Shown one piece after another: positions 7,782-18,339 of a DNA stretch of 64,000 bases. Within the stretch, counting starts at the first letter, position 1. The number at the start of each line of letters is the position of its first letter. The notes under the pieces are model-generated. The model did no database searches, was not told the origin of the DNA, and worked only from the letters and a program-made list of their open reading frames with translations. A program made the position numbers and the translations under genes. The stretch is from Prostheceraeus crozeri (lineage: Eukaryota; Platyhelminthes; Polycladida; Euryleptidae). The DNA lies in contig CAJQUW010000502.1 in the NCBI GenBank assembly GCA_907163375.1, positions 1 through 64,000 on the forward strand, written 5' to 3'.

Positions 7782-10700
7782 TTATTCTACATCACCTGTG
7801 ACAGGAAGGCATCTCCTTCTCTTCGACGGTGGGGGAAGACCTAGGCTGTAGTGTCCATATGGTAATGATAAATTTTTATCCAGCCAACAGCGCTTATCCT
7901 CCCAAAGTGAAAGACCTCGCTTCCTAAATGATTTTGTGCTAACTATGTGATTTTTTGAATTTATAATTGTCATATCTTCAGTTGTATCATTCTCACTATA
8001 ATAGACACTCCTATAGTCATTATGTTTCAATTTTTTAACTGCTGCTCTCTGAATTCCTTTTGCACGTTTGATGCTATGATTCGTAGAGTCTAGATATTTC
8101 ATTGAATACATTTTCGGTTTTAGTAGGATCATTTCCTCAAGCAACTTTCCAGCACACTCATCCTTAAAACAACCTAATCTAGCTTTGTTTGTAGTTGAGT
8201 ATAGTCGGTGGTGACTGTCATAGTTTGAAGAGTCAAACTTTTCACCGAAGTATAGAAGTATATCTTCCAGACGGACAGATGGTGATGTGTATAAACATAG
8301 GAAGAAACTGTCGGTATCACCTCCACAAAGCCGCGTTCTATTTATCAGTGGACATCCTTTTAGATCATTGTAATATAATTGATACATTTCCAACTTACTA
8401 TAGTCAAGTACTGCTTGACCAACATATATTAATTTATTTAAAACTATTGAAGGTTTGTACATTTCCATACCAACCAGATCTTCATCAAATATTTTGTGTT
8501 GAACATAGAGAGGATGATTTGACAATTTCAGTAGTTGTTTCTCATTGTTGACTAGTTTAAATTTTTTCCTTCTCCTTACATTTTCCATTGTTTTACCATA
8601 TAAAGAATTATTTTTCAATTTGTAGAATGACTTTTCGAAGTCAGTGCTTGATTGAGCCCTCTTTTGAGAGTTCATATCAATGTATGTTTTTAACCAAGAC
8701 TTTTGTGTGAATTTTATGCCACTATGAATCTTCTTGATTCTCATGCCCATGGTCAAGTAAAATTTTAAAATTGAGTAGTGGACTACATAATTTTCCCTAT
8801 CAAATTGATGGAGCAGAAGTTTCTTGATAGAAGAAAAATGTGTATTTGGTCTTACTTTTTCATATAGTGTGAAAACATTCTCTTTTCAATCATCTGCATT
8901 TCTGGAGCTAATGGGAAATCGGCAGTGTCATCATGAATGGCTGCAGGATACTCTAAATCTAAATCAAAAATGTAGCCGATTTCACCATCATCATCTATAT
9001 TTTGAACATTTTCTTCAATTAAAAAATTATCTAATTCACTTTCATTCAACCATTTGAAATTTGAGTGGGGTAGATTCCTACTGAGTGAAGAACCGTAAAG
9101 GTTATTAACATCTAAGTAGGTCAAATGTCGACTTTCATGTGTATTATTTCCTAATTCTTCAATGCGTGCACGCGCTCGGTGAATGTTGGTGAAAGTCATA
9201 CCCCCTCTAATTCCTCGTTCAAATAGATTGTACATATTTTCATCTTGTATGTAGTGTGGGGGATCATTGGAAGAGAAATTTAGTGCTGAGGTAAAGCTAA
9301 GATGTGGGAGACTGACAAAATGTACAGGGTCGACTTCATCCTCACGTTGACTCAATGCTCTAAACACTTCAAATATGTCTGCCAACAATAAAACATCTAA
9401 CTTCAGATATGCCAGCATGTAATCACCAAATGTGCTACAATTAAATTCAATCCATGCCTTGTTAGCGTGTTCATATTCACTATCGGAACAGTGCTCACGA
9501 GTAAGATCATTATAGAATTCAAATTGTGGTGGTAGACAGTCTTCCGTCAACGTGTTTAAGTTTTTGAAGTATGAATATGGAAACACTCCCTTCTGATATA
9601 AAACATTATCACTTAATTGTGGAAATTCTACCCTTAATGTCTCTACATGCTCATACGTTTGCAAGCCCTTGGCTAATTCACTCAAGGATGCACTTAGAAA
9701 TTGATATGAGTCTAAGAATTTTAGTTTAAAGTATACTGTCTTCCCTTTGTATTCATTTACAGGGACACTGGCGGATAAAGTTATATATTTTTCAGCAGTT
9801 GCTGCTACAACATCTAATTTCCAAGATTTCATTCTTCCAATCGCTTTATAGCAAACGATGTGACTATCATAATTTTTAAAATTGTGGAAAAATATGGGGA
9901 GCTCCCGTCTGTTAAGTCTTAACCGGAGATTGCATTTCCTACATAATGTTTGCCTATATCGTCCGGTGATATGATCATGATCACGAACTTTTATGACTTC
10001 ATCGCTGAATTTCGATTTACATTTGTTGCAACATTCTGCATTCTCATGGCGTGCTTTTTCATCCGCTGACAGTGACATTGGCTGCCTAGTTGTTGCACAT
10101 TGGTTGTCATATAAGTCTTGGGCTACAGTTTCTAAGTGGTGCAAGAAACTAATAATGCAATTTTCTCCCTCAAAGAGGTAATACTTGTTTTCAAATTTCG
10201 ATTGAAGGGCATTATGCCAGACATGATAAGCTCCAATGGCCGCAGGTTTATGTATTTTATTATCAATGTAGCACTCTATATCTGCATAAATTACTAAAGG
10301 AGGACTTAGTTGATATTCCATGCTACTTGTTAGTACTTTTAGATCCGATGGCATTTTTTCTATTTGTGCTTTTCCTCGAATGCAAAACTGGAAGTGTCGT
10401 TCTAGTGTTGTCTTATATGTGAATGACTGAGTGCATCTTTCGCAGAAGTATTTATGTCTTTTTAAAGTTCTCCTATACAATCTTGACAGCTTTGGAATTC
10501 CACAATAGTGTGCTGCTCCATTGTTTAGAATTAGCAAAATATTAACCGTTTGCCTACCAGTAAAGTTACTATTGTAACGAACACCTTTGAGTCCATTTTC
10601 ATAAAAGTGAATGTTAATTTTAATATCATTATTTTTCTCAAATTTTGGAATATCTTTGATTGATACTGGTGTGGAAATGCCTTCCATATTTAGCTCAGAT

Positions 10701-11626
10701 GTCCACTTACTATATGATTTTACTTCATTCCTTGAATAAGGTACTTCATTATAATGCAATATTGATAAAACTGCATATAGGAAGCAATCATTTGCATTTG
10801 AATTAACATTAATGACAGCTTTAGAGTTTTTTAACTTCTTTGGTAGAGGAAATGATTGTCCACCTGACAGTATTGGACTTGTTATTACATTGAACTCTAT
10901 ATTTTGTACATCATCTATAATCCAATTGCTACCCTTTTTTGTGAAGGCTTCAATATGATTTATTAGACTATTTAGATGATCCTGAAACCAAGCATCATAG
11001 TCATAAATATAGTTTGAGGATGATGAGGTAAAGTGTGCGAGAAAAGTTTCTTCTTCTTGAGGATTAGAACGGACATAACGAATTTGTGCAATCAGACGAC
11101 CGCGCAATTGATAGCTCCTTAGTAAGTCAGACACTAAATTCCCTAACATGGAACGCATGCTTTCTAAGAATGATGTTATGTCCACAGTAGGTGTTGTTGG
11201 CGTGATATCATACACACGTGCATGGCCATTGAGTGCGCTTTCGCTGAGACTAACAGTTCCATAGTTATTATGCATATTCATCTCACTATTTGTATTATGT
11301 ACATTCATATGCTGTCGAAATCTACTTATAGAGTTATACGTTTTGCCACACCGAGAGCAGTATTGCATAAAGTTTTGTATGTTAGTTGAAGCGCTGGTTG
11401 TTGGCTTAGAAGTAGATCTATTTTGATTATTCGAATTTGACTCTGTTATGCTATCATTCGGTTTATTATTGCATACAAGTTTATGCCTCTTAAGATTATC
11501 CATCCTATTCGTCTTATATGGACACTTGCTACATTGATACGTTTTTCCTAACTTACAAAATTTTTCATGACGTTGCAAATTGCCAATGAGAGTGAACACT
11601 TTTCCACACTTGGTACAGACAACCAT
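7782..11626 (-). CDS. polB: Protein-primed DNA polymerase B of the Polinton, one frameshift
   Basis: The first frame (11626-8852, 924 residues) has three C2H2-type zinc fingers (4-24, 32-52, 90-110). A papain/OTU-like segment follows, with N-x-N-D-C-F-L-Y at 278-284 and HYCGIPKLSRL at 373-383, then a CxxC zinc finger (395-415). Exo I is YADIECYI (D449, E451), Exo II HNFKNYDSHI, Exo III YLKLDVLLLADIFE, and motif A DVNNLYG at 839. A C/H cluster with DHDHITGRY lies at 549-557. The second frame carries motif B (NNSLYGKTMEN) and motif C (GDTDSFF) and ends at 7782. A one-base shift in an A5 run near 8855-8865 joins them; the second frame is open through this point. Total length near 1,280 codons is normal. 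A TATA box and CRE site precede it. Either this copy is dead or the base is a sequencing error. Confidence 0.88.
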
Positions 11627-11657
11627 GATTATTGATGAGGATTGAAATTACTAAGCC

Positions 11658-11665
11658 CTTATATA
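11658..11665 (-). promoter_or_regulatory. TATA box of polB
   Basis: Minus-strand TATATAAG lies 32-39 bp upstream of the polB ATG, so the leader would be very short. The same octamer precedes the minus-strand gene at 16252, and a close variant precedes the spliced gene. Confidence 0.6.
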
Positions 11666-11679
11666 CATCTACCATCTAA

Positions 11680-11687
11680 TGACGTCA
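11680..11687. promoter_or_regulatory. CRE-like palindrome upstream of polB
   Basis: A perfect TGACGTCA, the ATF/CREB consensus, lies 54 bp upstream of the polB ATG and just upstream of its TATA box. It is followed by a second near-site (GCGTCATCA). Binding is inferred from the consensus only. Confidence 0.4.
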
Positions 11688-11781
11688 GCGTCATCACCAG
11701 CCAATACCGTATGTTCCGATCTGTTGTAAAGAGAAAACACATAAAATTTTCAGTAATTAATTTTTCAAAATAAAAAGAAAG

Positions 11782-13730
11782 TCAAAGCTTAACACATTTC
11801 ACAATACCATTGTGATACAACTTCAAGTGGCTGCAGCTTTCACTGCAGCCACCCAAGTCGTCCATCCTCGTTAGACGCACCTTACTAATAACATTGTCTC
11901 TGCACTCGATGTGCACCAATGTTTCTTTGTCATGTCTCTGAATGTTGGTCACTTGCGAGGCCAACAGGAGGTTTGATTGAGTTATATTTTGTAAGGACTC
12001 AACCAAACCTCTGTTGTCCTCTATTAGCTGAGCCTCACGGGCCTCTGACTCCCTCAGACGCTCTTGGCAACGGCGTAGTTTGGAGTAAATGTCTTCCTCC
12101 GTCGTTGCATCGAGGTCGACATCATACTCTCGCACTGGGAGAGGGGCCTTGGGAACTGTAGCAGGAGCTGCGGCGGGGATAGGTGTCGCGGAGGAAGGAG
12201 CTGCGGCTGGGATCGGAGGTGACGGAGAGGAAGGAGCTGCGGGCGTTGGAGGGGGTGGGATCGGAGCTGCCGGACAAGAAGGAACTGCGAGCGATAGAGG
12301 ACGCACAGGGGATGGAGGAGCAAGCGTCATCATCGGGGACAGCGGCAGGCGGACGCTCCAGCTGGGGGATGCCCGGATGTGGCTGAAGGACACCTCTTCC
12401 TGTGATGCACACATGACGGACTCCTGTAAACAAAGGAAACAATTGTTTATTAGGATAATTGTCAACAAAGTAATTTTCAAAATGTTTTAATAGAAAATTC
12501 TACACTGAAGCAGTTAACCAAGCTTCATACTTACATTAGTAACAGATTCATCGTGATCATCGGATGACGATGTTGGAGAATCGTCGGATGAGGATGATGT
12601 TGCAGAATCCTCGGATGAGGATGATTCGTGTATGGAGTAGGGCCTCTCCTCATTGTCCTCAATGGACGTGGTTGTCGCTGGCGTGCTTAAAAAGCTCCTG
12701 TGCTTTTTAAGGGATAGAGATCGCACAGCCTGCAGCGGAAAAAATGTGACAATATGTTTATATAAAGAGATAGACATAGACAGGTTTTCAAGGTGTTGTT
12801 GTTGTCTGTTATCTGAGCGTAGACCACAGCAATCACACTTACGGGGCTAGAGGCGAGTTTTCTTCCTGGGGAATTCCCTCGAGGCAGCTTCGGACATGTG
12901 GGGATTGGTTGAACACTTGGAAACAGCTAAAAAAAGAGATTCATATTTGATTTCTCCTTAGAAACTATTAAGCAAATTAATTTGTTACCTTTCGCAAGTT
13001 TTCCACCACATTTCCATCTTCAAACCCGACTGTCATCGCTTGAGGTGGTTCAGTCTGAAATGTTTTAACAACATTGATTTAATTATGCATATGAATAATA
13101 ACCCAAGTAAATAGATTCTCACATCTTTAACGATGAGTTTTTTCTGCACCAACACCTTTGTCTTCTTCGGTGGGGGCATCACCAAATCCTGAAATGTGTA
13201 AACGACATATGCTTATATTGACTTAATGAAGTAGCATTTTATCTATCCCCAGTGGATCAGTTATTCGTTGAAGCTAGGATTGACATCACTTACCTCAAAA
13301 TCGCTGAAAGTCTCGTCGACAAATTCTCGGGACTTAGGGGCTTTCTTGGGAGCGCGAGACTTAGGGGCTTTCTTGGGAGGCTGTTGAGGTTCGTCCACCT
13401 GGGACAAAACACCTTCCACCGGCCTGTCCTTCGAAAAGAGGCGTTGCAACTTCTTTTTTTCATTACTAGAAGTCAAATTGATCCCTTTCCGTCCATTCTC
13501 AAGAGCACAGGGGGTATGACGAACAATGAAGGCCTTCGCCGAATCGGTGTTAGCCTTCATATCACTACTTTCATACGTCCTACAGGAAAGGCAGTAGATG
13601 TAGGAGCAGTCTTCTCTGAAGATGCACTCCTTGTGCCCGCTTTTGTTGGCATGTCGAACGGGCAGTTGACATGTCTCACAAAAATGGAAGACGAGACGTT
13701 GTCGTGCGATACTCTCATGTCGAACCATTT
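11782..13730 (-). CDS. Six-exon gene of unknown function, 495 codons, five phase-0 introns
   Basis: Exons on the minus strand are 13730-13294 (ATG at 13728), 13188-13123, 13054-12989, 12926-12843, 12729-12535 and 12423-11782 (stop). Each intron is 62-113 bp, starts GTAAGT, GTGAGA or GTAACA, ends with a pyrimidine tract and AG, and is phase 0; the joined frame is open throughout, which is strong support. The N terminus is Cys/His-rich (CETC, HKEC, CSYIYCLSC), likely zinc-binding, followed by basic PKKAPKSR repeats. The middle exons are basic, then a Ser/Asp-rich acidic exon, a Pro/Ala-rich linker, a coiled coil of about 60 residues (LRRCQERLRESEAREAQ) and a C-terminal Cys-containing domain. 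I recognise no family. It lies between polB and other element genes, so it is probably a Polinton accessory gene, perhaps host-derived; multi-intron genes are unusual there. Confidence 0.75.
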
Positions 13731-14453
13731 CTGTAGAGGATAAAAAACTTTTATTATAATTTAATCCCTTATTAAATAAGAAATCATTTATGTAACACCT
13801 TCAAAGCTTTATTAAGTACTAGATTAATATTAGACAAATCTTAAGAAGAAATAAATTTATGGATGAAATAGAAACTGAGATTCGAAAGTTTAATTTCATT
13901 TCAAAGGGTTTGTTTATAAAAAGACATAAAATTTGGAAACAGCTGATTAATCATTATTTAATTACGAAATAATAATAGAATGAAAATGAGATTTCGAAAA
14001 TTTCAACCATTAAAAAATTAGTTTAATTAAACAAGTTTGAACTTTATGGAAGCAGCTGATTTATATTTCTTTTAAATTGAAATAAACATAATAGAACGAA
14101 AGTAAAATTTTCGAAAATTTCAACCGTTAATCAATTCGTTTGATTAAACAAATTTGAATTCATGCATCAGCTATCAGATGACATTGAATTTTTATTTAAA
14201 TATCTTTTTATTTAGAAAGAATGTGTAAAAATACGGATGTCAATTGCACTTTTACTCAGACTTATACAGTCATGTCTCTTCTGGATGACTTAATATAGGA
14301 AGAAAATAAAAAACATGGTTAATAATGTAACATAAAGTGTTCCTATCCTGAAACCCAGACTTCTATATTTAAAGCTATTTGGTTATAAGAACTTAATAAT
14401 GTTCCTACTCCCGAATATCCTACAAAGTAGCACAACTGGACAATGAAACTCAC
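13731..14453 (-). other. Putative 5' UTR intron and leader region of the spliced gene
   Basis: The ATG exon is preceded on the minus strand by TCCTCTACAG, a good acceptor two bases before ATG. Upstream, at 14453-14452, CTGAA|GTGAGT is a good donor lying downstream of a TATA box. This implies a non-coding first exon (about 14530-14454) and a 723-bp AT-rich intron. Apart from repeated CGAAA(A/G)TTT and AACAGCTGAT motifs I see nothing else in it. Confidence 0.45.
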
Positions 14454-14556
14454 TTCAGAATTGTAATATGAACCGGAGAACGGAGGAACGAAGAACGACG
14501 TCTGATATGGACACTGAATAATTCAAAAATGAGTGAAGATCTGATGTGTGCAAGTT

Positions 14557-14565
14557 CTTTATATA
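14557..14565 (-). promoter_or_regulatory. TATA box of the spliced gene
   Basis: Minus-strand TATATAAAG lies about 100 bp upstream of the predicted leader donor. The distance to an inferred start site near 14530 is normal for a TATA promoter. Confidence 0.45.
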
Positions 14566-14877
14566 TGAAATGGACAAAGCAACTATGAACAAAGACTTTA
14601 TGACATCACATCATCGCATTAGTACAGTTAAACAAAATTGATAAGTCAAACAAGAATTGGAACAGCTGGTTTATTTTTAACCTTAGAAATGGAAGTGCCA
14701 TCATGTGTTGAAAGATTTCTACATGTAAACAGTAGACTGAATTCAAAGTAATATGAACTGATGGACTGATGTATTATTTGATATACATGTTATTATTAAT
14801 AGTCATATAATGATTCATATTTGAAGATATAAAACGTGCGATTTGAATAGAACATTAAATTTGAATTAAGCGCTAAA

Positions 14878-14941
14878 TTTCGCGCCAAAATGCGAATAAT
14901 CAAATTTAAAGACTTTCGAAAATTTGAATTTCGCGCCAAAA
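14878..14941. promoter_or_regulatory. Two E2F-type sites in a 51-bp tandem repeat
   Basis: TTTCGCGCCAAAA occurs at 14878-14890 and again at 14929-14941. Each copy is followed by AATAATCAAA, so they are part of a 51-bp tandem duplication. The core TTTCGCGCC is an ideal E2F consensus. Placement upstream of the spliced gene, in a virus-like element, would suit S-phase-linked expression, but function is inferred from the consensus alone. Confidence 0.45.
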
Positions 14942-15086
14942 TTCAAATAATCAAACTAAAATACTAGGGTTAAGGGTTCGGGTTAAGGTTAGGGAAGCAA
15001 GAAGAGTATCTATGGCACCCGGAACCCATGGGTAAATAAATTTTCGAGTGCGCGAAGCGCCCCCCCACCGTGTATGAAGTGTATGA

Positions 15087-15123
15087 AGGTCAAAGGTCAA
15101 GGTCAGGTCTAAGGTCAAGGTCA
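15087..15123 (+). repeat. Cluster of AGGTCA half-sites
   Basis: Five perfect AGGTCA hexamers (15087, 15094, 15100, 15112, 15118) and one AGGTCT (15105) lie in 37 bp, in direct orientation, including a DR1 arrangement. They resemble nuclear-receptor half-sites but could equally be a simple repeat. The preceding stretch (14966-14995) has telomere-like GGGTTAAGGGTT and GGTTAGGG. Confidence 0.4.
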
Positions 15124-15225
15124 AGTGTAGAGGATTGTATATTATGGTCATTTTTAGTTGTAAAACTTTAACTTTAAAAATTTGTAAACTTAGTCATTTT
15201 TGTAAAAAAACGTGGAATTTTTCAA

Positions 15226-15560
15226 GTTGCATACAGATGCATACAACTAGGATTTTTTCATCAAATGGGTACATACAATATATCATTCGAATGCTCTTTT
15301 CATGCTGCTTCTAATGGTGCATTGTATGACACATGTATGATAGATAACTAGAGAGCTACATGTCTTTAAAGAATGGGCTAAAAACTTAGTGAATTTAAAA
15401 ATCTAACATTTGTCTGCTTGCATACAGTTGCATACAACTAGGATTTTCCCATCGAATAGGTACATACCTTATATCATTCGAAAGGTCTTTTCATTCTCAT
15501 TCTTATGGTGTCGTGTATGACACATGTATGATATCATCCTGGACTGCTACAAGCATTTTA
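15226..15560 (+). repeat. Diverged 190-bp direct duplication
   Basis: Two copies, about 15226-15370 and 15418-15560, share GCATACAACTAGGATTTT, GGTACATAC, TATATCATTCGAA, TCTTTTCAT and GTATGACACATGTATGAT in the same order. Each begins with a paired GCATACA. No coding potential is evident. The duplication lies in the gene-poor stretch between the spliced gene and the divergent small genes. Confidence 0.7.
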
Positions 15561-15790
15561 AAATTAACAACATAACTGTTTCTTTAAAAGTTATATGTTC
15601 CTATTTATTTCAAGTTGAAGTCTTCATATTTGATTTTTTGTTTCAATTCAGTTATTGAACATCATTAATTGTAGATAGTTATTCCCCTATCCCATTCAGA
15701 CCTTAATTGAAGACCGATTTGTGAAGTGATAAAACAAGTCTGTTCATATATACAAATGAATATTAAATGAAGAGATTAAGAAAAAACACA

Positions 15791-16252
15791 CTAAATGTCA
15801 TCAAGGTAAGGAAAGGGTACAAGTTTTTTCAAGTCCACTTGCACATGGATCCTGGTCTTTTTGGGCGCACAGGGACAGCGACGTGGTGTGTCAAGGTCGA
15901 TGACCGAAAATTCGAGAGCGGTTGTGAGGTTCCGCTCGTTCGGCTCCATTCGCATGAAGACCCGTTTGGTGTGGTACTTTTTCGGGCCGTTCTTCACTTT
16001 GACCGTGACCCTTCCATAAAGTGGCGTTCGCATGGACTTCTTATTCATGTGACGCATCGTCTCGATTGATACGTCACTATCTTCATCACTCGAGTAGTCG
16101 GGCGATGCAGGGGCTTGGGTGAACACCACCGGCTCGTTTGGTGTTGTCGATCGCTCCATCGGAGATTGGGGAGGTGTATTGGTACGTTCCACTGGCGAAG
16201 TGGTACGATCAGCAGTACCGTTCTCAACTGCGGCTTTCTGTTTGCGATCCAT
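15791..16252 (-). CDS. Small disordered protein, unknown function
   Basis: The 153-residue product has a Ser/Thr-Pro-rich N-terminal half (SPVERTNTPP, SPMERSTTP) and an acidic patch (SSDEDSDVSIET), both typical of phosphorylated disordered regions. The C-terminal half is basic and strand-rich (GRVTVKVKNG, KRVFMRMEPNE), possibly a small fold, with a late CPC. It has its own TATA box (TATATAAG at 16341-16334) 82 bp upstream of the ATG, and diverges from the next gene. I recognise no family. Its TATA octamer is identical to that of polB, which supports membership of the same element. Confidence 0.55.
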   Translation of the reverse strand: MDRKQKAAVENGTADRTTSPVERTNTPPQSPMERSTTPNEPVVFTQAPASPDYSSDEDSDVSIETMRHMNKKSMRTPLYGRVTVKVKNGPKKYHTKRVFMRMEPNERNLTTALEFSVIDLDTPRRCPCAPKKTRIHVQVDLKKLVPFPYLDDI

Positions 16253-16333
16253 TATGACTTGTAGATTAAAAATAATTGTAACTTGTAAACGTGAGGATTA
16301 GAACCTTTGATAAGAATTGGTACAAACCTCGGA

Positions 16334-16341
16334 CTTATATA
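16334..16341 (-). promoter_or_regulatory. TATA box of the minus-strand small gene
   Basis: TATATAAG on the minus strand, 82 bp before the ATG at 16252; identical to the polB TATA box. It shares a 220-bp divergent promoter region with the gene at 16475. Confidence 0.55.
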
Positions 16342-16409
16342 CTTTTTAAACGAAGGAAATCCTAACAACCAATCAGAGAGGTACCGAACTTCCCTAAAGA
16401 ATATATAAC

Positions 16410-16417
16410 TATAAAAA
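16410..16417 (+). promoter_or_regulatory. TATA box of the plus-strand small gene
   Basis: TATAAAAA lies 58-65 bp upstream of the ATG at 16475, in the divergent promoter shared with the minus-strand gene at 16252. Confidence 0.55.
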
Positions 16418-16474
16418 GGATGTCATTGTTCCAAACTGTTAAGTACTTATCCTCAACGTTCCATAACAAGAAGC

Positions 16475-16765
16475 ATGTCCTCAAAACCATTATTTTATTT
16501 TCAAAATGACAGCGAAGTCATTATGGGAGGTCAGTTGGACATGACCATGCATCTCTGTTGCGGCTGCAAAGTGGCCCTGTGGAAAACCTTGACTGTGTCA
16601 GCACTTCAAAGGCGGAGTGGACTACCGGTGAAGTGTCCGGTACACGAGTGTGACCATGACTTTAGCAACAATCAGACATTTCATGAATGGTGTGATGACT
16701 TCCTGAAGATCATGGAGTCGCCTGAGGGACGTGATCTGTACCCATCATTTATTTTTAATGCATAA
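16475..16765 (+). CDS. Small cysteine-rich protein, probably zinc-binding, unknown function
   Basis: The 96-residue product has CCGC near residue 28-31 and CPVHEC with a following H-D and W-C at 54-73, a spacing that could bind zinc. The remainder is acidic near the C terminus (DDFLKIMESPEGRDLY). A TATA box lies 65 bp upstream and the leader contains no earlier ATG. It is the last recognisable gene of the Polinton on this side; similar small Cys-rich proteins in viruses often act on host factors, but nothing in the sequence shows that here. Confidence 0.5.
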   Translation: MSSKPLFYFQNDSEVIMGGQLDMTMHLCCGCKVALWKTLTVSALQRRSGLPVKCPVHECDHDFSNNQTFHEWCDDFLKIMESPEGRDLYPSFIFNA

Positions 16766-17235
16766 ATTAAACTTACATTGTAAATCTCTTGTCTTTTTCA
16801 TTTTAAACATAGTTCTGGAATTGGTTTTCTTATTGGGGAGCAACTAAATCATAACTGCACAGTAAAGTTTCACATCTAAATAGTGCTACATTTAAAATAA
16901 TTGTCACAATAGTCGCAACTGAGCAAACCCATTCAAAATCAAACAACGGACGTCTATCGGTACGTACCCAAGTGCTCAGAACCAAACCACACAAGTTCGA
17001 TCATAGACGTTCCGAAACACAGTGTACTCAACCGATTGTACCAAACACATGTACCTATCCAGTAAAACAGATCTCATACAGGTTCCTATTCATAACACTG
17101 AATTATACATGTACCTATTGATAACACTAAATTTTACATGTACCTATCCATGTACCTATTGATAACACTAAATTTTACATGTACCTATCCCTCGCAAGTA
17201 GGGCACACTTTTCACTACTGTGGTAAAATAATGGT
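16766..17235. repeat. Gene-free interval with ACATGTACCTAT tandem repeats
   Basis: From about 17047 to 17190 the words ACATGTACCTAT and GATAACACTAAATTTT recur four times in the same orientation with varying spacing. The Polinton right terminus may lie in or near this interval, but its partner inverted repeat is outside the window, so it cannot be placed. Confidence 0.5.
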
Positions 17236-17974
17236 GTGGTGCGGTATTTGCGGTACCAGAATAGTTATGCCTTCGGAAGAAAGTATTACTTCAAAGAAAG
17301 TATGACTTCGGAAGTCTACCTACGAATGCTCCAAGAGGAAATTATACCATCACTACTAAATGTTGACGGAGAATTTCCGGAATTCTTCCAGCAGGACGGA
17401 GCGCTACCTCACTATGGAATATCTGTCAGATCTTGGTTGGACCAGCATTTCACGAATCGGTGGATATGAAGACGTGGACCTGTTGAGTGGCCACCTCGTT
17501 CACCCGACTTGTCACCTCTCAACTTTTACATGTGGGGTCATCTCAAATCCTTAGTGCATGCTAAGAAGATCAGGGATCTGGATCATTTGCAAGAAAGAGT
17601 TGTTGATGCTTGCGCCTGCATTTCGTCGTATGTTTTGAGTCGTGCTCGTATTGACTGAAAAATTTTCTCCTACTGTGTGTAAAACGGGACGGTTCAGACA
17701 CAGAACGCATAATGTGATTAGCTTTTCTTTCACTGTGTCTTGTTGAATACTAATTCCTATTAAAATAAATTGTTTTTATCTTTTCTAGATCCAAGTGGAA
17801 GCTTATTTAATTCAGCTATGTATTGAACTTCGTAGTAACTGTTTTTGCAATGTAAAATGCTTATTGCATATATTTATCCAATTCAGCAGTGATACTTTAG
17901 TAAATTAGGTTAACCATCATAGTAATGTGCAAAATGCAACTTTTCCTATGTCTCCAGAATTACGCCTCACCCTG
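17236..17974 (+). pseudogene. 5'-truncated mariner-superfamily transposase remnant (DD41D-type spacing)
   Basis: The frame reads MLQEEIIPSLL, FQQDGALPHYG, then an in-frame TGA after NRWI, then RRGPVEWPPRSPDLSPLNFYMWGHLKS. These are the C-terminal catalytic motifs of an IS630/Tc1/mariner-type transposase related to the intact one at 31445. The second Asp (QDG) is present, but the third acidic position is Asn (SPLN), so it is dead. The end CTCACCCTG followed by TA at 17974-17976 looks like the right terminus. No N-terminal half or left terminus was found. Confidence 0.75.
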
Positions 17975-18019
17975 TATATCATATATTCATAGACATACCA
18001 GGTAATACGTGAATTCGGA

Positions 18020-18086
18020 CATGGACATCTAGATATCCATGATTTGGACAAAAACAGGTTGAACCATGGATGTCTAGATGTCCATG
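18020..18086. repeat. Inverted repeat built on CATGGA(C/T)(A/G)TCTAGA
   Basis: A 22-bp sequence at 18020-18041 is repeated in inverted orientation at 18065-18086 with one difference, and each arm is itself nearly palindromic around TCTAGA. The loop is 23 bp. It has no evident link to a neighbouring gene. Confidence 0.6.
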
Positions 18087-18339
18087 GTTGAGCTGACATC
18101 AAATAGCATGCAATGATAGAATCAATGATTGTTCGTAATGAAGCACAGAAAGCTATGGGTTGCACTTAAAACGAAGATAGAAATAACTTATTAAAATTGC
18201 TACTAAAAACTCGGTATGAAGTAGTAAGCAAAAATACGAAAATAGAGAAGGCTGAGAAGAAATTGAATAATAGATAAGAAAACAGAAGATTACGAGGAGA
18301 AACTTGCCAATGTTGTTTCTCAGCCGTGCTTTCGCCTCC

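Noticed and set aside
8850-8870. Programmed -1 frameshift in polB
   Set aside because: The slippery site is imperfect (G-AAA-AAG), no clear downstream structure is seen, and the element also has a broken ATPase; an indel or read error is simpler.
12089-12490. Ala/Gly-rich plus-strand ORF of 133 codons
   Set aside because: It is antisense to the Pro/Ala-rich last exon of the spliced gene, whose junctions and phases are well supported; its composition is the mirror of that exon.
14966-14995. Interstitial telomere (TTAGGG)n
   Set aside because: Only a few degenerate GGGTTA-like words occur; not a regular array.
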